64,000 nucleotides of DNA, from contig LNEV01000005.1 of assembly GCA_001464335.1 (NCBI GenBank), positions 62,001 through 126,000 of the forward strand, in the 5' to 3' direction. Origin of the DNA: Rhizobiales bacterium Ga0077545 (GTDB lineage Bacteria > Pseudomonadota > Alphaproteobacteria > Rhizobiales > Methylopilaceae). Position 1 is the first letter of the stretch. Each line of letters begins with the position of its first letter. A program made the position numbers and the translations under genes. This document shows positions 17,963-26,848 of this stretch, one piece after another. The notes below the pieces were generated by a model. That model worked only from the letters and a program-made list of their open reading frames with translations. It ran no database searches and had not been told where the DNA came from.

Positions 17963-19450
17963 TCAGGCCGCGTCCAGACAGATATATTTGATCTCGGTGA
18001 AAGCCTCGATGCCGTGGCGCGAGCCCTCGCGCCCTATGCCCGACTGCTTGGTTCCGCCGAACGGAATCGGCCCTCCGGTGATTTTCACGCGATTGACGGC
18101 AACCATTCCATAATCGAGCGCGCGCGGCAGACGCAGAGAGCGCGCCGCGTCGCGCGTCACGACATAGGCAACAAGCCCGTATTCGGTGTCGTTGGCGCGC
18201 CGAACGACTTCGTCCTCCGTATCGAAGACCGCGACAGCCGCCAGCGGGCCGAAGGTTTCCTCGCGCATGACGAGCGCATCGTCCGGCACGTCGACGAGAA
18301 GCGTCGGGCTGTGAAACAGCGGCCCCGGCTTGCCGGCCTCCCCGCCCGCAAGGCAGCGCGCACCGCGATTGACCGCATCGCTCACCTGCTCACTCACCTT
18401 TGCAACGGCCCGTGCGTGCATCAACGGCCCGATCTCGACATCCGGATCAAGCCCCGCCCCCACCTTCATCGCGGAAACGCGTGCGGCGAAGGCGCGGTTG
18501 AACGCATCGTAGATCGGCCGCTGCACATAGATGCGATTGGCGGCAAGGCAATCCTGCCCGGAGGTAGCAAACTTTGCCGCCATCGCAATCTCGACCGCGC
18601 GGTCGATGTCCGCGTCCTCGAAGATGATCAGCGGCGCGTGCCCGCCAAGCTCCATCACAACGCGCTTCATGCCTGCCGCGCACTGCGCCGCAACCGCTTT
18701 GCCGATCTCGGTGGAGCCGGTGAAGCTGAGCGCACGCACCTGCGGCGCCGCCGTGAAGGCGCCGACGATATCAGCCGCAGGCCCCGGCAGCACATTGAAC
18801 ACACCCGGCGGAAATCCGGCGCGTTCGGCAAGTTCGGCAAGCGCAAGCGCGGACAGGGGCGTCGAAGATGAGGGATGCGCCACGACGGTACAGCCCGCGG
18901 CAAGCGCGGCGGCGGCCTTGCGCGTCAGCATCGCGTTCGGGAAATTCCACGGCGTCACCACAGCCACGACGCCGAGCGGCTCGCGGCGGATGATCATTTC
19001 CGTGTCCGGAAGATGGCTCGTCACGGATTCCACATTGAGGCGCTTGCCCTCTTCCGCGAACCATTCCACGAACGAGGCGCCATACGCGATCTCCCCTCGA
19101 GATTCCGCGAGCGGCTTGCCTTGCTCCAGCGTCATGATGAGGGCGAGATCGTCCGTGGCGTCCACAATGAGGTCGTGCCAGTCGCGCAGTATTTTTGCGC
19201 GCTGCTGCGGCAGCAGCTTTCGCCATGACGCAAACGCGGCGTCCGCCGCCGCGATCGCTTCGCGCGCCTCCTCCGCCCCGAGGCGGACGACACGGCTGAC
19301 GAGCTTTCCGCTCGCCGGATCATAGACGTCGGCCATCGCACCGGATCCGGCCGTCCACCGGCCGCCGACATAGCCGAGTTCGCGCAGCAACCGGCGATCT
19401 TTCAATCCGCTGAGCGCTTCGTGAAGTTCAGGTTTGGTTTGTGCGTTCAT
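17963..19450 (-). CDS. gabD: NAD(P)-dependent succinate-semialdehyde dehydrogenase-like protein
   Basis: A 495-residue aldehyde dehydrogenase of the GabD branch. Motifs: VTPWNFPNAML, SFTGSTEIGK for the Rossmann nucleotide site, VMELGGHAPLI with the general-base Glu and SGQDCLAANR with the catalytic Cys near residue 300, and KQSGIGREGS near the end. It oxidises a semialdehyde to the acid, most likely succinate semialdehyde or aspartate semialdehyde. In ectoine clusters the equivalent is ssd/doeC. The aminotransferase gene starts 31 bases downstream, so the two are surely co-expressed. Confidence 0.9.
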   Translation of the reverse strand: MNAQTKPELHEALSGLKDRRLLRELGYVGGRWTAGSGAMADVYDPASGKLVSRVVRLGAEEAREAIAAADAAFASWRKLLPQQRAKILRDWHDLIVDATDDLALIMTLEQGKPLAESRGEIAYGASFVEWFAEEGKRLNVESVTSHLPDTEMIIRREPLGVVAVVTPWNFPNAMLTRKAAAALAAGCTVVAHPSSSTPLSALALAELAERAGFPPGVFNVLPGPAADIVGAFTAAPQVRALSFTGSTEIGKAVAAQCAAGMKRVVMELGGHAPLIIFEDADIDRAVEIAMAAKFATSGQDCLAANRIYVQRPIYDAFNRAFAARVSAMKVGAGLDPDVEIGPLMHARAVAKVSEQVSDAVNRGARCLAGGEAGKPGPLFHSPTLLVDVPDDALVMREETFGPLAAVAVFDTEDEVVRRANDTEYGLVAYVVTRDAARSLRLPRALDYGMVAVNRVKITGGPIPFGGTKQSGIGREGSRHGIEAFTEIKYICLDAA

Positions 19451-19526
19451 CGCTGGCTCCCTGTCCCGAAGCCTAGCGGTGCATAGCCGGAGAGTGTGAC
19501 CGATCTCGCGACGATTTCAGTACGAT

Positions 19527-19538
19527 GTCTCCGGAGAC
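19527..19538. promoter_or_regulatory. Perfect 12-base palindrome between the Lrp and dehydrogenase genes
   Basis: GTCTCCGGAGAC is an exact dyad 77 bases before the semialdehyde dehydrogenase start and just after the Lrp gene. It is the clearest symmetric element in this 108-base gap, so it could be an operator, perhaps for the adjacent Lrp protein. Lrp sites are usually more AT-rich, which counts against it. Confidence 0.35.
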
Positions 19539-19558
19539 TGCGGCGCACGGAAGAGAAA

Positions 19559-20071
19559 TCATCCCGCATCGCCAAGCAGAGAATGAAGAGGCAGTTCCGG
19601 ATCGTCCTTGACGGTGCGCGTCACGATGTAGGTGAAATAGCGGTCGATCCCGATCTCGACCTCCAGAAGCCGGTCGACGATGCGCTGGTAGCTGTCGATG
19701 TCGCGCGTCACGACCTTGAGCAGATAATCGACGCCGCCGCCAAGCGACCAGCACGACGTAATGGCGGGCTCGGCACGGATTGCCGCCTCGAACTTTTCGA
19801 AATCGGCCTGACGATGCGACCCGAGTGTGATCTCGACGAACACGGTGGTGACAGGACCCAGCGCCTTGAGTGCGATCCGCGCGTGGTAGCCGGTCACGAG
19901 ACCGATATCCTCAAGCCGCTTCAGCCGGGTCCAGCAGGGCGTCGGCGACAACCCCACCCGCTCGGCCAGCGCAATCTTGGTAATGCGCCCCTCGCGCTGA
20001 ATCTCGCCGAGAATCCGCAGATCCACCGGATCGAGTTTCGCTGCCGGGTTCAGGGGCGGGTGTCCGGGCAT
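19559..20071 (-). CDS. Lrp/AsnC family transcriptional regulator
   Basis: A 170-residue Lrp-type regulator: helix-turn-helix at about residues 14-60 (LDPVDLRILGEIQREGR, then KIALAERVGLSPTPCWTRLK) and a C-terminal RAM/ligand domain (TTVFVEITL, SCWSLGGGVDYLLKVV). Start at 20071 is preferred to a longer frame because the family begins close to the helix-turn-helix. An AsnC/Lrp protein next to an aminotransferase and semialdehyde dehydrogenase also occurs in ectoine (eut/doe) clusters, where it senses pathway amino acids; here it probably controls the surrounding catabolic genes. Confidence 0.9.
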   Translation of the reverse strand: MPGHPPLNPAAKLDPVDLRILGEIQREGRITKIALAERVGLSPTPCWTRLKRLEDIGLVTGYHARIALKALGPVTTVFVEITLGSHRQADFEKFEAAIRAEPAITSCWSLGGGVDYLLKVVTRDIDSYQRIVDRLLEVEIGIDRYFTYIVTRTVKDDPELPLHSLLGDAG

Positions 20072-20078
20072 GGCGTCT

Positions 20079-20867
20079 CTAGTCGATCCGCAGTTCGACG
20101 CGGCCGAGCGGCCCGAAGTCCGCAACCGCGACATCCCCCGCTCCAGCCGGCTGCATCGCCGTCGCGCTGCCGGTGCTGAAAAACTGCCCGGCTTTCAGCC
20201 CCTCGCCACGTGCGATCCGCGCATTGACGAGCCAGGTCAGGGCATTCAGCGGATGACCGAGCACATCACGTCCGCTTCCCGTCTGGACATTTTCGCCATT
20301 TAGCAAGAGCGTGACACCGACCTCGGACAGATCGAGCCCCTTCGGATCGTGCCCCGCCCCATAGAACAGCGCACCGTCCGTGCCATTGTCCGAAATGACG
20401 GAATAGATGTCCTGATCGGCCCAGTCCTTCAGATGCCCCGCCACGAGTTCGATCGCCGGGTGCACGGCACCGACGCTCGCGGTCACTTCCTCGCGGGCGT
20501 ATGGAGTGTCCCGAACCGCGATGTCGCGGGCCAGCACGAAGGCAAACTCGCATTCCAGAATGATCGGTGGAAAGTCCGACGCCGAAACGCGCGCGGGGCT
20601 TGGCCGGATGAACCCATCGAACAACCGCGCCCAATAAGGCCCGTCGAGGCCGAGACGGCGCTGGATCACGGGATTGGTGCAGCCGCTGAACCACCCGCCC
20701 ACATCACGGCCGAGCTTTTCGGCAAGACGATCCTGAATCCGGTAGGCATCGTCGATATTGTCCGGACGGGCATCCAGCGGAAGCCCCTCGATCACGCGTG
20801 TGGCGCGCCGCGCCTCCAGCAGCGCGCTCGCGGCCTTGTCCACCGCAGCGTCCGACAGCGCCGTCAT
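20079..20867 (-). CDS. 2-keto-4-pentenoate hydratase/decarboxylase-like protein
   Basis: A 262-residue member of the hydratase branch of the FAH superfamily (MhpD/DmpH type). Recognisable parts are RIQDRLAEKLGRDVGGW, LECEFAFVLARDI with Glu-x-Glu metal ligands, VGAVHPAIELV, and LGHPLNALTWLVNARIARGEGLKAGQ cut into the usual C-terminal block. These enzymes hydrate 2-oxo-4-enoates or decarboxylate 4-oxalocrotonate, with a divalent metal. No ring-cleavage dioxygenase is nearby, so the substrate is unlikely to be the meta-cleavage one. Start overlaps the stop of the upstream dehydrogenase by 4 bases. Confidence 0.85.
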   Translation of the reverse strand: MTALSDAAVDKAASALLEARRATRVIEGLPLDARPDNIDDAYRIQDRLAEKLGRDVGGWFSGCTNPVIQRRLGLDGPYWARLFDGFIRPSPARVSASDFPPIILECEFAFVLARDIAVRDTPYAREEVTASVGAVHPAIELVAGHLKDWADQDIYSVISDNGTDGALFYGAGHDPKGLDLSEVGVTLLLNGENVQTGSGRDVLGHPLNALTWLVNARIARGEGLKAGQFFSTGSATAMQPAGAGDVAVADFGPLGRVELRID

Positions 20868-21946
20868 GACGGCATCGCTGCATCGGCGCGCGTGAACGCC
20901 TCGGGCACTGCAATTCCGAACCGTTCGGCAAAGGGACGCACATTGCGCCAGCTCTCGGTCAGCACCTCGACACCCGATCCAAGCTGGCGGGAACGCGTCT
21001 CGGCGGCCCGCTCGCCCGGGATGCGGATGCCGTCGAGATCGGGAGCCTTCGGCGAGTTCCGCAGCACATCGAAATACCATTCGCTGCGCGCAACGAACGC
21101 GTCCGCATCGCCGAATGCTGCCGGATCGATCGCCATGAACAAATGCCCCTGCGTGTGCGTCTCGCCGCTCGCCTGCCAGCCGGCCAGTTCCGGGCCGATG
21201 CCGCTGCCGGTCAGAGGGCCGCACAGAAGGCCGATGCTGAGCGCGAGCCCGAACCCTTTGTGTCCGGACAGCGGGCTGATCGCCCCCTTGCGGATCGCGG
21301 CGGCCTCCGTCGTCGGCAGCCCGTCCGGACCTCGTCCGCTTCCCTCCGGAAGATGCCCGCCCTCATAGGCGGCCTGACGCACACGGGAACTCGCAACCGC
21401 GCTCGTCGCCATGTCGAAAACGTAAGGGTCATCCCCGGCGCGCGGAAAGCCGAACGCGATGGGATTTGTGCTGAGCAGCTTCTCCGTCCCGCCATGTGGA
21501 TGAACCAGAGGTGGCCCCGAGGTCACGACAATGCCGATCTTGCCCCTTCTGGCGATGCGCTCCGCGTAATGGCCGATCATGAAAATGTCGGTGGAGTTGC
21601 GCACCGCAACCGTCGCCGATCCGGCCTCCCCCGCAATGTCGGCCGCCAGATCGGCCGCTGCCAGCGCTGCGGTCTGGCCAAGCCCGCGATGCCCGTCGAT
21701 CAAGGCCGTCGCGGCCTTCCGGCTGACGATCTCAGGTTCCGCCTGCCCGTCGATCAGCCCGCGCTCAAGGCTCTTCAACGTGTAGGGCAGATAATCGAAC
21801 CCCTGCACGCCCGTTCCTTTGAGGTCCGCGTCGAGATGCACATCGGCCGCGCATTCGGCGTTTCGATCCGAGGCACCGGCCGCACTCATCAGGTCGATCA
21901 TGAACTTCCTCAGATCGGAGGCATCGAGAGTGATCGTGCTGGCCAT
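20864..21946 (-). CDS. Ldh2/YlbC-type malate/L-lactate dehydrogenase family protein
   Basis: A 360-residue NAD(P)-dependent 2-hydroxyacid or imino-acid dehydrogenase of the Ldh2 family, which includes ureidoglycolate, sulfolactate and 2,3-diketogulonate dehydrogenases and piperideine-2-carboxylate reductase. Conserved stretches: HLDADLKGTGVQGFDYLPY, ALIDGHRGLGQ, IGIVVTSGPPLVHPHGG, LLSTNPIAFGFPR and LSGHKGFGLALSI. The start at 21946 follows GGAGG and gives the usual N-terminus. It sits between the permease genes and the hydratase gene in one direction. An imine reductase role on a cyclic imino acid is possible. Confidence 0.88.
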   Translation of the reverse strand: MASTITLDASDLRKFMIDLMSAAGASDRNAECAADVHLDADLKGTGVQGFDYLPYTLKSLERGLIDGQAEPEIVSRKAATALIDGHRGLGQTAALAAADLAADIAGEAGSATVAVRNSTDIFMIGHYAERIARRGKIGIVVTSGPPLVHPHGGTEKLLSTNPIAFGFPRAGDDPYVFDMATSAVASSRVRQAAYEGGHLPEGSGRGPDGLPTTEAAAIRKGAISPLSGHKGFGLALSIGLLCGPLTGSGIGPELAGWQASGETHTQGHLFMAIDPAAFGDADAFVARSEWYFDVLRNSPKAPDLDGIRIPGERAAETRSRQLGSGVEVLTESWRNVRPFAERFGIAVPEAFTRADAAMPS

Positions 21947-21963
21947 GTTTCCTCCGGTACGCA

Positions 21964-22629
21964 TCAGACGGACAGTTTGCGCTTGTCGCGGCGTTCCTCG
22001 ATCCAGCGGACGAACCAGGCCGCCGAGACGCTCATCGCAAAATACAGCCCCGCGACGAGCGTCATCGGCTCGAGATAGCGATAGGTGTCGTTGCCGATAT
22101 TGCGGGCCATGCTCATCAGTTCGGGAACGGCGATGATCGACAGCAGGGACGAGTCCTTGAACATGAAGATCACGTAATTGCCGAGCGCCGGCACCATGGG
22201 GGGAATGGCCTGCGGCAGGATGATGCGGCGCCACATGTCCAGTTTCGTGTAGTTGAGCGCCCGCGCCGCCTCCCATTGCCCGCGCGGCACGCTCTCGATT
22301 CCGGCGCGGTAGACCTCGGACATGTAGGAGCCCGTGTGCAGCCCGAGCGCGATGACGCCGGATGCAAAACCGGGAAGCAGGATTCCGACTTCGGGCAACA
22401 CGAAATAGATGAAGTAGATCTGCACGAGAATGGGCGTGCGGCGGATGAATTCGACGAAACCGTTGATCGGCAGCCGGATAAACGCATTCGGCGATCGCTT
22501 CGCCATTGCGAAGATGAGACCGACGACCAGCGCCAGTATGGTTGCGAGCGTTGTCGCCCACAGAGTCACACGAAGCCCCTCCAGAAGAACCGGAAAAACC
22601 TCCCACGCGAAATCCCAGTCCCAGCTCAT
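21964..22629 (-). CDS. Polar amino acid ABC transporter permease, Ehu-like (second permease)
   Basis: A 221-residue inner-membrane permease of the HisMQ/GlnP family with about five helices and the EAA coupling loop GQWEAARALNYTKLDMWRRI in its usual place. It resembles EhuD-type permeases of ectoine transporters. Start overlaps the first permease stop by 4 bases (ATGA), so the two form a heteromeric channel. The matching ATPase and binding protein are probably those encoded at 25105-26780 on the same strand. Confidence 0.93.
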   Translation of the reverse strand: MSWDWDFAWEVFPVLLEGLRVTLWATTLATILALVVGLIFAMAKRSPNAFIRLPINGFVEFIRRTPILVQIYFIYFVLPEVGILLPGFASGVIALGLHTGSYMSEVYRAGIESVPRGQWEAARALNYTKLDMWRRIILPQAIPPMVPALGNYVIFMFKDSSLLSIIAVPELMSMARNIGNDTYRYLEPMTLVAGLYFAMSVSAAWFVRWIEERRDKRKLSV

Positions 22630-23291
22630 CGCGCGTTCACTCCCACGTCCATACCGCGCGACGCCCGACGCTCAAGACAGCGAATGCACCAGACGATGAA
22701 TGTCGAGAAAAGAAAGTAACCGATCATGATAGCGCCAAGCGCCAGAGCGGTGTTGCCGGTCTGCTGGCGCACAATGATCGCGTTGTAGGTTAGGTCCGAC
22801 ACCGTGATGAGCGATGTGAGCGGTGTCAGTTTCAGAAGATCGATAAAGAGGTTTCCGGCGGGCGGCAGCATGGTGATCAGCGCCTGCGGAAACGTCACAT
22901 GGCGGAACCTCTGCCACGGTGTGTAGTTCAGCGCGACCGTTGCTTCATACTGCGTACGTGCAACACCCGCCAGAGAAGAGCGCACAACTTCCGATCCGTA
23001 GCTCCCGACATTGCTTCCGAGAACAAGTACGGACACCGTAAATGCGTCGAGAGATATTCCGACCAGGGGGAGCGAGAAGAAGACCCAGAAAAGCTGGACG
23101 TAGCAGGGAGTTCCACGAAATATTTCAACGAACGTGGTAGGCAGGATGCGCACCAGAATGTTCGGCGACAGGCGCAGGATGCCGGTCGTGAAGGCCACGA
23201 ACACCGCAACCACCGAGGCGACCGCCGTTATCTTTGCCGTCACCCAGGCACCCTGCAAAAGCAGAAGGCCATAGACCGTCAGATCATCCAT
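22626..23291 (-). CDS. Polar amino acid ABC transporter permease, Ehu-like (first permease)
   Basis: A 221-residue permease of the same family as its downstream partner, with the EAA loop TQYEATVALNYTPWQRFRHV and a first helix after MDDLTVYGLLLLQGAWVTAK. It resembles EhuC. Its start overlaps the end of the Asp/Glu racemase-fold gene by 8 bases, so transport and enzyme genes are translated from one message. Confidence 0.93.
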   Translation of the reverse strand: MDDLTVYGLLLLQGAWVTAKITAVASVVAVFVAFTTGILRLSPNILVRILPTTFVEIFRGTPCYVQLFWVFFSLPLVGISLDAFTVSVLVLGSNVGSYGSEVVRSSLAGVARTQYEATVALNYTPWQRFRHVTFPQALITMLPPAGNLFIDLLKLTPLTSLITVSDLTYNAIIVRQQTGNTALALGAIMIGYFLFSTFIVWCIRCLERRASRGMDVGVNAR

Positions 23292-24087
23292 GTCGTATTC
23301 CGACTCTCGATAGCGGCATGACGATCCCTAAGAGGCGCTGCGCGAAAAGGCGGGCAGTCGAGGCGACGGCGCTGTCGATCCCCGCGATCTCGCGCACCAT
23401 CCACGTCGTCGCGAGATTGCTCGTGACGACGGGCTTTCCTATGGCGGCCTCGATGTCCGCAGCGGCGGACGCGGCGCGCAGCGCCGTGCAGGATATGAAC
23501 AGCGCGTCCGAATCCGGCGACACCGCCTCCGCTGCCGCCTCCACCAGGGATGCGGGTGAAATGCGGGCCATGTCGCGGTCGTCCTCAAGGCCGAAATAGG
23601 TCAGTCGAGGCACATCGAACCCGGCGGCGGCGATGTAATCGGCCATCATCGTGCTGGTTTGGCGATTGTAGGGCGTCAGAACATCGACCTTGTGCGCCCC
23701 CAGCGCCTGAAGGCCCGCAACAACCGCCCGCGTCGGCGTCACGACCGGAACGCCGGGCTTTGCGGCGCGGATGGCGTCGGCCACGGCATCGTCTCCGATG
23801 ACCATGCTCGCCGAGGTGCACGAATAGCAGATCGCATCGAGTTCCTGCCCGGGAAAGATCAGAGACGCCGCTTCGGTGAGCCGAGGCAGGGTCTTCAGAA
23901 GATTCTCCGGCGTGGTCGGATTTTCATAGAAAATCCGGGCCGTATAAACCCCGACATCCGGCCCCGCGACAAAAGCCTGAAAATCCGGTTCGGAGGAATG
24001 GCAGGTCGCCAGAATGATGAGCCCGACCCGCTTCGCACGGGGACGGTTATCCAGATCGAGGCGGGTCTGCGCGAGCGAGATGTTCAT
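23284..24087 (-). CDS. Asp/Glu racemase-fold protein, two-cysteine type (EutA/maleate isomerase-like)
   Basis: A 267-residue protein of the Asp/Glu racemase superfamily, branch of maleate cis-trans isomerase and EutA. Both catalytic cysteines are present: Cys90 in YSCTSASMVIG and Cys200 in LFISCTALRAA. The reaction is therefore likely a racemisation or cis-trans isomerisation by the two-Cys mechanism. EutA, a relative, occurs in ectoine catabolic clusters, where its role remains unsettled. The start at 24087 was chosen because GGAGAAGAGG precedes it; a longer frame adds an unlikely basic N-terminus. It opens the minus-strand series that runs to 13410. Confidence 0.85.
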   Translation of the reverse strand: MNISLAQTRLDLDNRPRAKRVGLIILATCHSSEPDFQAFVAGPDVGVYTARIFYENPTTPENLLKTLPRLTEAASLIFPGQELDAICYSCTSASMVIGDDAVADAIRAAKPGVPVVTPTRAVVAGLQALGAHKVDVLTPYNRQTSTMMADYIAAAGFDVPRLTYFGLEDDRDMARISPASLVEAAAEAVSPDSDALFISCTALRAASAAADIEAAIGKPVVTSNLATTWMVREIAGIDSAVASTARLFAQRLLGIVMPLSRVGIRHG

Positions 24088-24171
24088 CCTCTTCTCCGGC
24101 TGGCGATTTGTCAGCGAGTCTAGGTTAGGAAGCCGGTCAGTTTGCGAAAATCGGAAAGTCCGCGAATTTAC

Positions 24172-24187
24172 TTTGATCCCCATCAAA
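24172..24187. promoter_or_regulatory. Inverted repeat in a divergent promoter region
   Basis: TTTGAT and ATCAAA are separated by CCCC, between the two divergent racemase-fold genes (24087 and 24294). The same spot contains a 14-base stretch (24162-24175) that matches 13 of 14 bases, on the other strand, with a dyad element before the third racemase-fold gene (31415-31428). Candidate operator. Confidence 0.4.
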
Positions 24188-24293
24188 ACGAGCGAGCGGC
24201 GAAAGGTTGAGGCGACTCAAACTGCGCTTTGGCGGATGCAAATTGCAGATGGGGCCAACATTCAGTCTGACTGGCGGCGGGTCAGGAGGCCTC

Positions 24294-25055
24294 ATGAACA
24301 CCGTCAATCCGACGCGCCTCGGTTTCATCTACCCATTGGGGGGCGCCGAGCACGACTATTACCGCTTTGCCGACGACAGCGGCGGAACGATCCGCAGCTA
24401 TCTCGTCGGCGCCCGCATTTTCGGCGAAGGCCGGGATCACGACATTTTCCATCTTCGGCGCACAGCTTCACTCGAAAATCTAAAGGAAGCGGCGCAGGGC
24501 CTGGTGCCGTTGGCGTGCCATGCCGCGATCTGGGCCTGCACCAGCGGAAGCTTCGTCGACGGGCGCGCCCACGCCGAGAAGCAGGCGCGCACAATCGCCG
24601 AGATCACGGGATGTCCGGCCAGCAGCACATCCCTCGCCTTTGCCTCCGCGCTCGAGCGGCTCGGCGTGCGCAAGGCGGCAGTGGTCGCAAGTTATCCCGA
24701 ACCCGCGGCCCGGGCTTTTCTCGGGTTTCTCGGCGATTTCGGCGTCGATGTGCCCGAACTTGTCTGGCTGGATGCGCCGTCAGGTCCAGATGCGGCCCGG
24801 TTCGGAGCGGACATGTTGCTTAAAGCGGCGCGCGGTCTCGACGTCGGCAAGATCGACGCGCTGCTGGTGCCGGACACCGCCATGCCCGGTCTTGATCTGT
24901 CGCGAATGCTCGAAGCTGAGCTCGGCATCACCGTCCTGACAGCCAATCAGGTGACGATCTGGGAGGCCCTGCGTCTTGCGGGTTATACGATGCCGCCCGG
25001 CAAGCTCGATCTGCTGCTGGATGACGGCGCGCCGCGCGAGCTTCCCGGCCGCTAA
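24294..25055 (+). CDS. Asp/Glu racemase-fold protein lacking the second cysteine
   Basis: A 253-residue member of the same superfamily as its divergent neighbour. The first catalytic Cys is present (Cys82 in AIWACTSGSFVDG), but the second position reads LVPDTAMPG, with Asp194 where Cys is expected. A two-base racemase mechanism is therefore not possible as in the parent family; a one-cysteine chemistry such as lyase, hydrolase or decarboxylase is more likely. The ATG at 24294 follows AGGAGG and fixes the start. The gene is divergent from 23284-24087 and converges with the binding-protein gene. Confidence 0.82.
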   Translation: MNTVNPTRLGFIYPLGGAEHDYYRFADDSGGTIRSYLVGARIFGEGRDHDIFHLRRTASLENLKEAAQGLVPLACHAAIWACTSGSFVDGRAHAEKQARTIAEITGCPASSTSLAFASALERLGVRKAAVVASYPEPAARAFLGFLGDFGVDVPELVWLDAPSGPDAARFGADMLLKAARGLDVGKIDALLVPDTAMPGLDLSRMLEAELGITVLTANQVTIWEALRLAGYTMPPGKLDLLLDDGAPRELPGR

Positions 25056-25061
25056 ACGAAA

Positions 25062-25083
25062 GGCGGCGCCCGAGGGCGCCGCC
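25062..25083. terminator. GC-rich hairpin between convergent genes
   Basis: GGCGGCGCCC and GGGCGCCGCC form a perfect 10-base-pair stem with a GA tip (in practice 9 pairs and a 4-base loop), 7 bases after the racemase-fold gene and 22 bases after the binding-protein gene on the other strand. No strong U-run; likely a shared terminator or a message-protecting hairpin. Confidence 0.65.
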
Positions 25084-25104
25084 ACATTCCTGTACGAGGC
25101 TGGC

Positions 25105-25953
25105 TCAGTTCTTTTCGCCGCCGCAATGCTCTTCGCGCGTCGCGGCTTTCGTCAGTTCGGGGTCGAACCCGTAAGGAGCCACGATCTTGGCAAACTCACC
25201 GCTTTCCTTCATTTCGGCGAAGGCCACGTCGTAGGCGTCGCGCAGATCGCGATCGGCCTGGTTGAAGGCAACGCCCGAGCAGCTGATCGGCTCGCCCTTC
25301 ACCGGCGACACCACATCAAGTTCGCTGTCGTTCATGGTGGCGATGATGCTCTTCAGCGTGGCGTCCGGCCATGCAACCGCATCGACACGGCCCGCCTGCA
25401 GCATCTTGATGGCGTTGAAGGCGTCGGAGGCGACCACGAGGCGATCGCGCGGAACGCCGACTTCCAGCGCGCGGCGTTCTTCGATGCAGCTTCCGCAGAC
25501 CGCGATCTTGGTCGTGCCTTTCACAAGGTCCTCATATGTCTGCAGACCAAGCGGGTTGCCCTTCTTCACGGCGAAACCCTCGGCCGTGCACAGATCCGGC
25601 TCCGAGAACAGGACGGCCTTGCAGCGCGGCGCGCGGATCATCAGGCCCATCGAGACGGCATCGAAACGCTTGGCCTGAATGCCGGGGATGAGGCCACCGA
25701 AATCGATTGTCTCGGCCGTGATCGTCTTGATGCCGAGCTTCTCGAAGATGGCCTTGTTGAGGTCGAGCGCGGCGCCGCTCAGCTTTCCGTCCGGAGCGAT
25801 AATGGCGTAAGGCGGCTCCTGCGTGGTGCCGATCTTCACTTCGCCCGCCTTCTTCAAACGTTCGACGGCTCCCTCGGCCTGTGCCGCAACGCTTCCCGCT
25901 GCGACGACGAGAGCGGCAAGCGAGCATCGCATAATGGTCTGCACGTACTTCAT
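25105..25953 (-). CDS. EhuB-like ABC transporter substrate-binding protein
   Basis: A 282-residue periplasmic binding protein of the polar-amino-acid family, with a cleavable signal (residues 1-26, ending AAQA). The mature start EGAVERLKKAGEVKIGTTQEPPYAI and the stretch FSEPDLCTAEGFAVKKGNPLG closely resemble the ectoine/hydroxyectoine protein EhuB. Ligand is thus probably a small zwitterionic or cyclic amino-acid derivative. It follows the ATPase gene by 38 bases and is followed by a strong hairpin. Eight cysteines are unusual for the family; several may form disulfides. Confidence 0.9.
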   Translation of the reverse strand: MKYVQTIMRCSLAALVVAAGSVAAQAEGAVERLKKAGEVKIGTTQEPPYAIIAPDGKLSGAALDLNKAIFEKLGIKTITAETIDFGGLIPGIQAKRFDAVSMGLMIRAPRCKAVLFSEPDLCTAEGFAVKKGNPLGLQTYEDLVKGTTKIAVCGSCIEERRALEVGVPRDRLVVASDAFNAIKMLQAGRVDAVAWPDATLKSIIATMNDSELDVVSPVKGEPISCSGVAFNQADRDLRDAYDVAFAEMKESGEFAKIVAPYGFDPELTKAATREEHCGGEKN

Positions 25954-25991
25954 TGGCCCTGTCCCCTGTGTTTGCCGCCCGGATTTTTTCT

Positions 25992-26780
25992 TCAGTGCCG
26001 GGAAGCGAGAATTTTTCTCAGGAAGAACCGCGTTCTTTCTTCGCGCGGCTCGGTGAAAATCTGTTCGGGAGCGCCCTGCTCGACGATTTTTCCGCCATCC
26101 AGGAAAAGGGTGCGGTCCGAAAATTCGCGGGCGAACCCCATTTCATGGGTCACGAGCATCATTGTGGCGTCGGTTGTCTGCGCGACATCGCGCAGGACGC
26201 CGAGAACCTCGTCCACAAGCTCGGGATCGAGCGCCGAGGTCGGCTCGTCGAACAGAAGAACGTCCGGACGCATGGCGAGAGCCCGTGCGATTGCGACGCG
26301 CTGCTTCTGCCCGCCGGACAGCTCGGCCGGATAATTGCTCGCCTTGTCGGACAGCCCGACCATACGCAGCAGATCGAGCGCGCGGCTCTCCGCTTCGGCC
26401 TTGTCGACCTTCAGCGCCACCTGAGGCGGCATCGCGACGTTCTCGAACGCTGTGTGATGGGGAAACAGGTTGAAGTGCTGGAACACCATTCCGATGCGCC
26501 GACGCATCGTGCGGAGGTGCTTTTCGGAAGCCGGAACGAGACCGGACGCGGTTTTCATGTGCCAGAGCGGCTCACCGCCCACCAGCACCGTGCCGGACTG
26601 GAAATCCTCAAGCGTCATGAGGATGCGCAGAATGGTGGTTTTGCCGGACCCGCTCGGGCCGATCAGACTCACCTTCTCACCCGGAGCAACCTTCAGGTCG
26701 ATGTCCGTCAGGACATGGCATTGCCCGAAGGACTTCGAGACCTGCTTGAATTCGACAGCGTCGATAATCTGGCCTGACAT
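25992..26780 (-). CDS. Polar amino acid ABC transporter ATPase, EhuA-like
   Basis: A 262-residue ABC ATPase: Walker [10 protein letters not shown] (about 41-49), Q-loop [11 protein letters not shown], signature [15 protein letters not shown], Walker [15 protein letters not shown] and H-loop VTHEMGFA. The sequence is of the GlnQ/EhuA subfamily. It is the only transporter ATPase gene in the region, so it may serve both permease pairs (21964-23291 and 33112-34436). SD-like GAGG precedes the ATG, and a large inverted repeat lies just upstream in the leader. Confidence 0.93.
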   Translation of the reverse strand: MSGQIIDAVEFKQVSKSFGQCHVLTDIDLKVAPGEKVSLIGPSGSGKTTILRILMTLEDFQSGTVLVGGEPLWHMKTASGLVPASEKHLRTMRRRIGMVFQHFNLFPHHTAFENVAMPPQVALKVDKAEAESRALDLLRMVGLSDKASNYPAELSGGQKQRVAIARALAMRPDVLLFDEPTSALDPELVDEVLGVLRDVAQTTDATMMLVTHEMGFAREFSDRTLFLDGGKIVEQGAPEQIFTEPREERTRFFLRKILASRH

Positions 26781-26793
26781 GTTTTCCTCGGCT

Positions 26794-26819
26794 CTTGGCG
26801 GCGCTGCAGCCGCGCCAAG
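26794..26819. terminator. Inverted repeat between LysR and the EhuA-like ATPase gene
   Basis: CTTGGCG (26794-26800) pairs with CGCCAAG (26813-26819) around GCTGCAGC, with TTTTC (26782-26786) and GAAAA (26820-26824) able to extend the stem. It lies after the LysR stop and within the ATPase leader, so it may end LysR transcription or control ATPase translation, since its base is close to the start codon. Confidence 0.5.
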
Positions 26820-26848
26820 GAAAACCTCACGTCTCCTTTAGAAGAATA

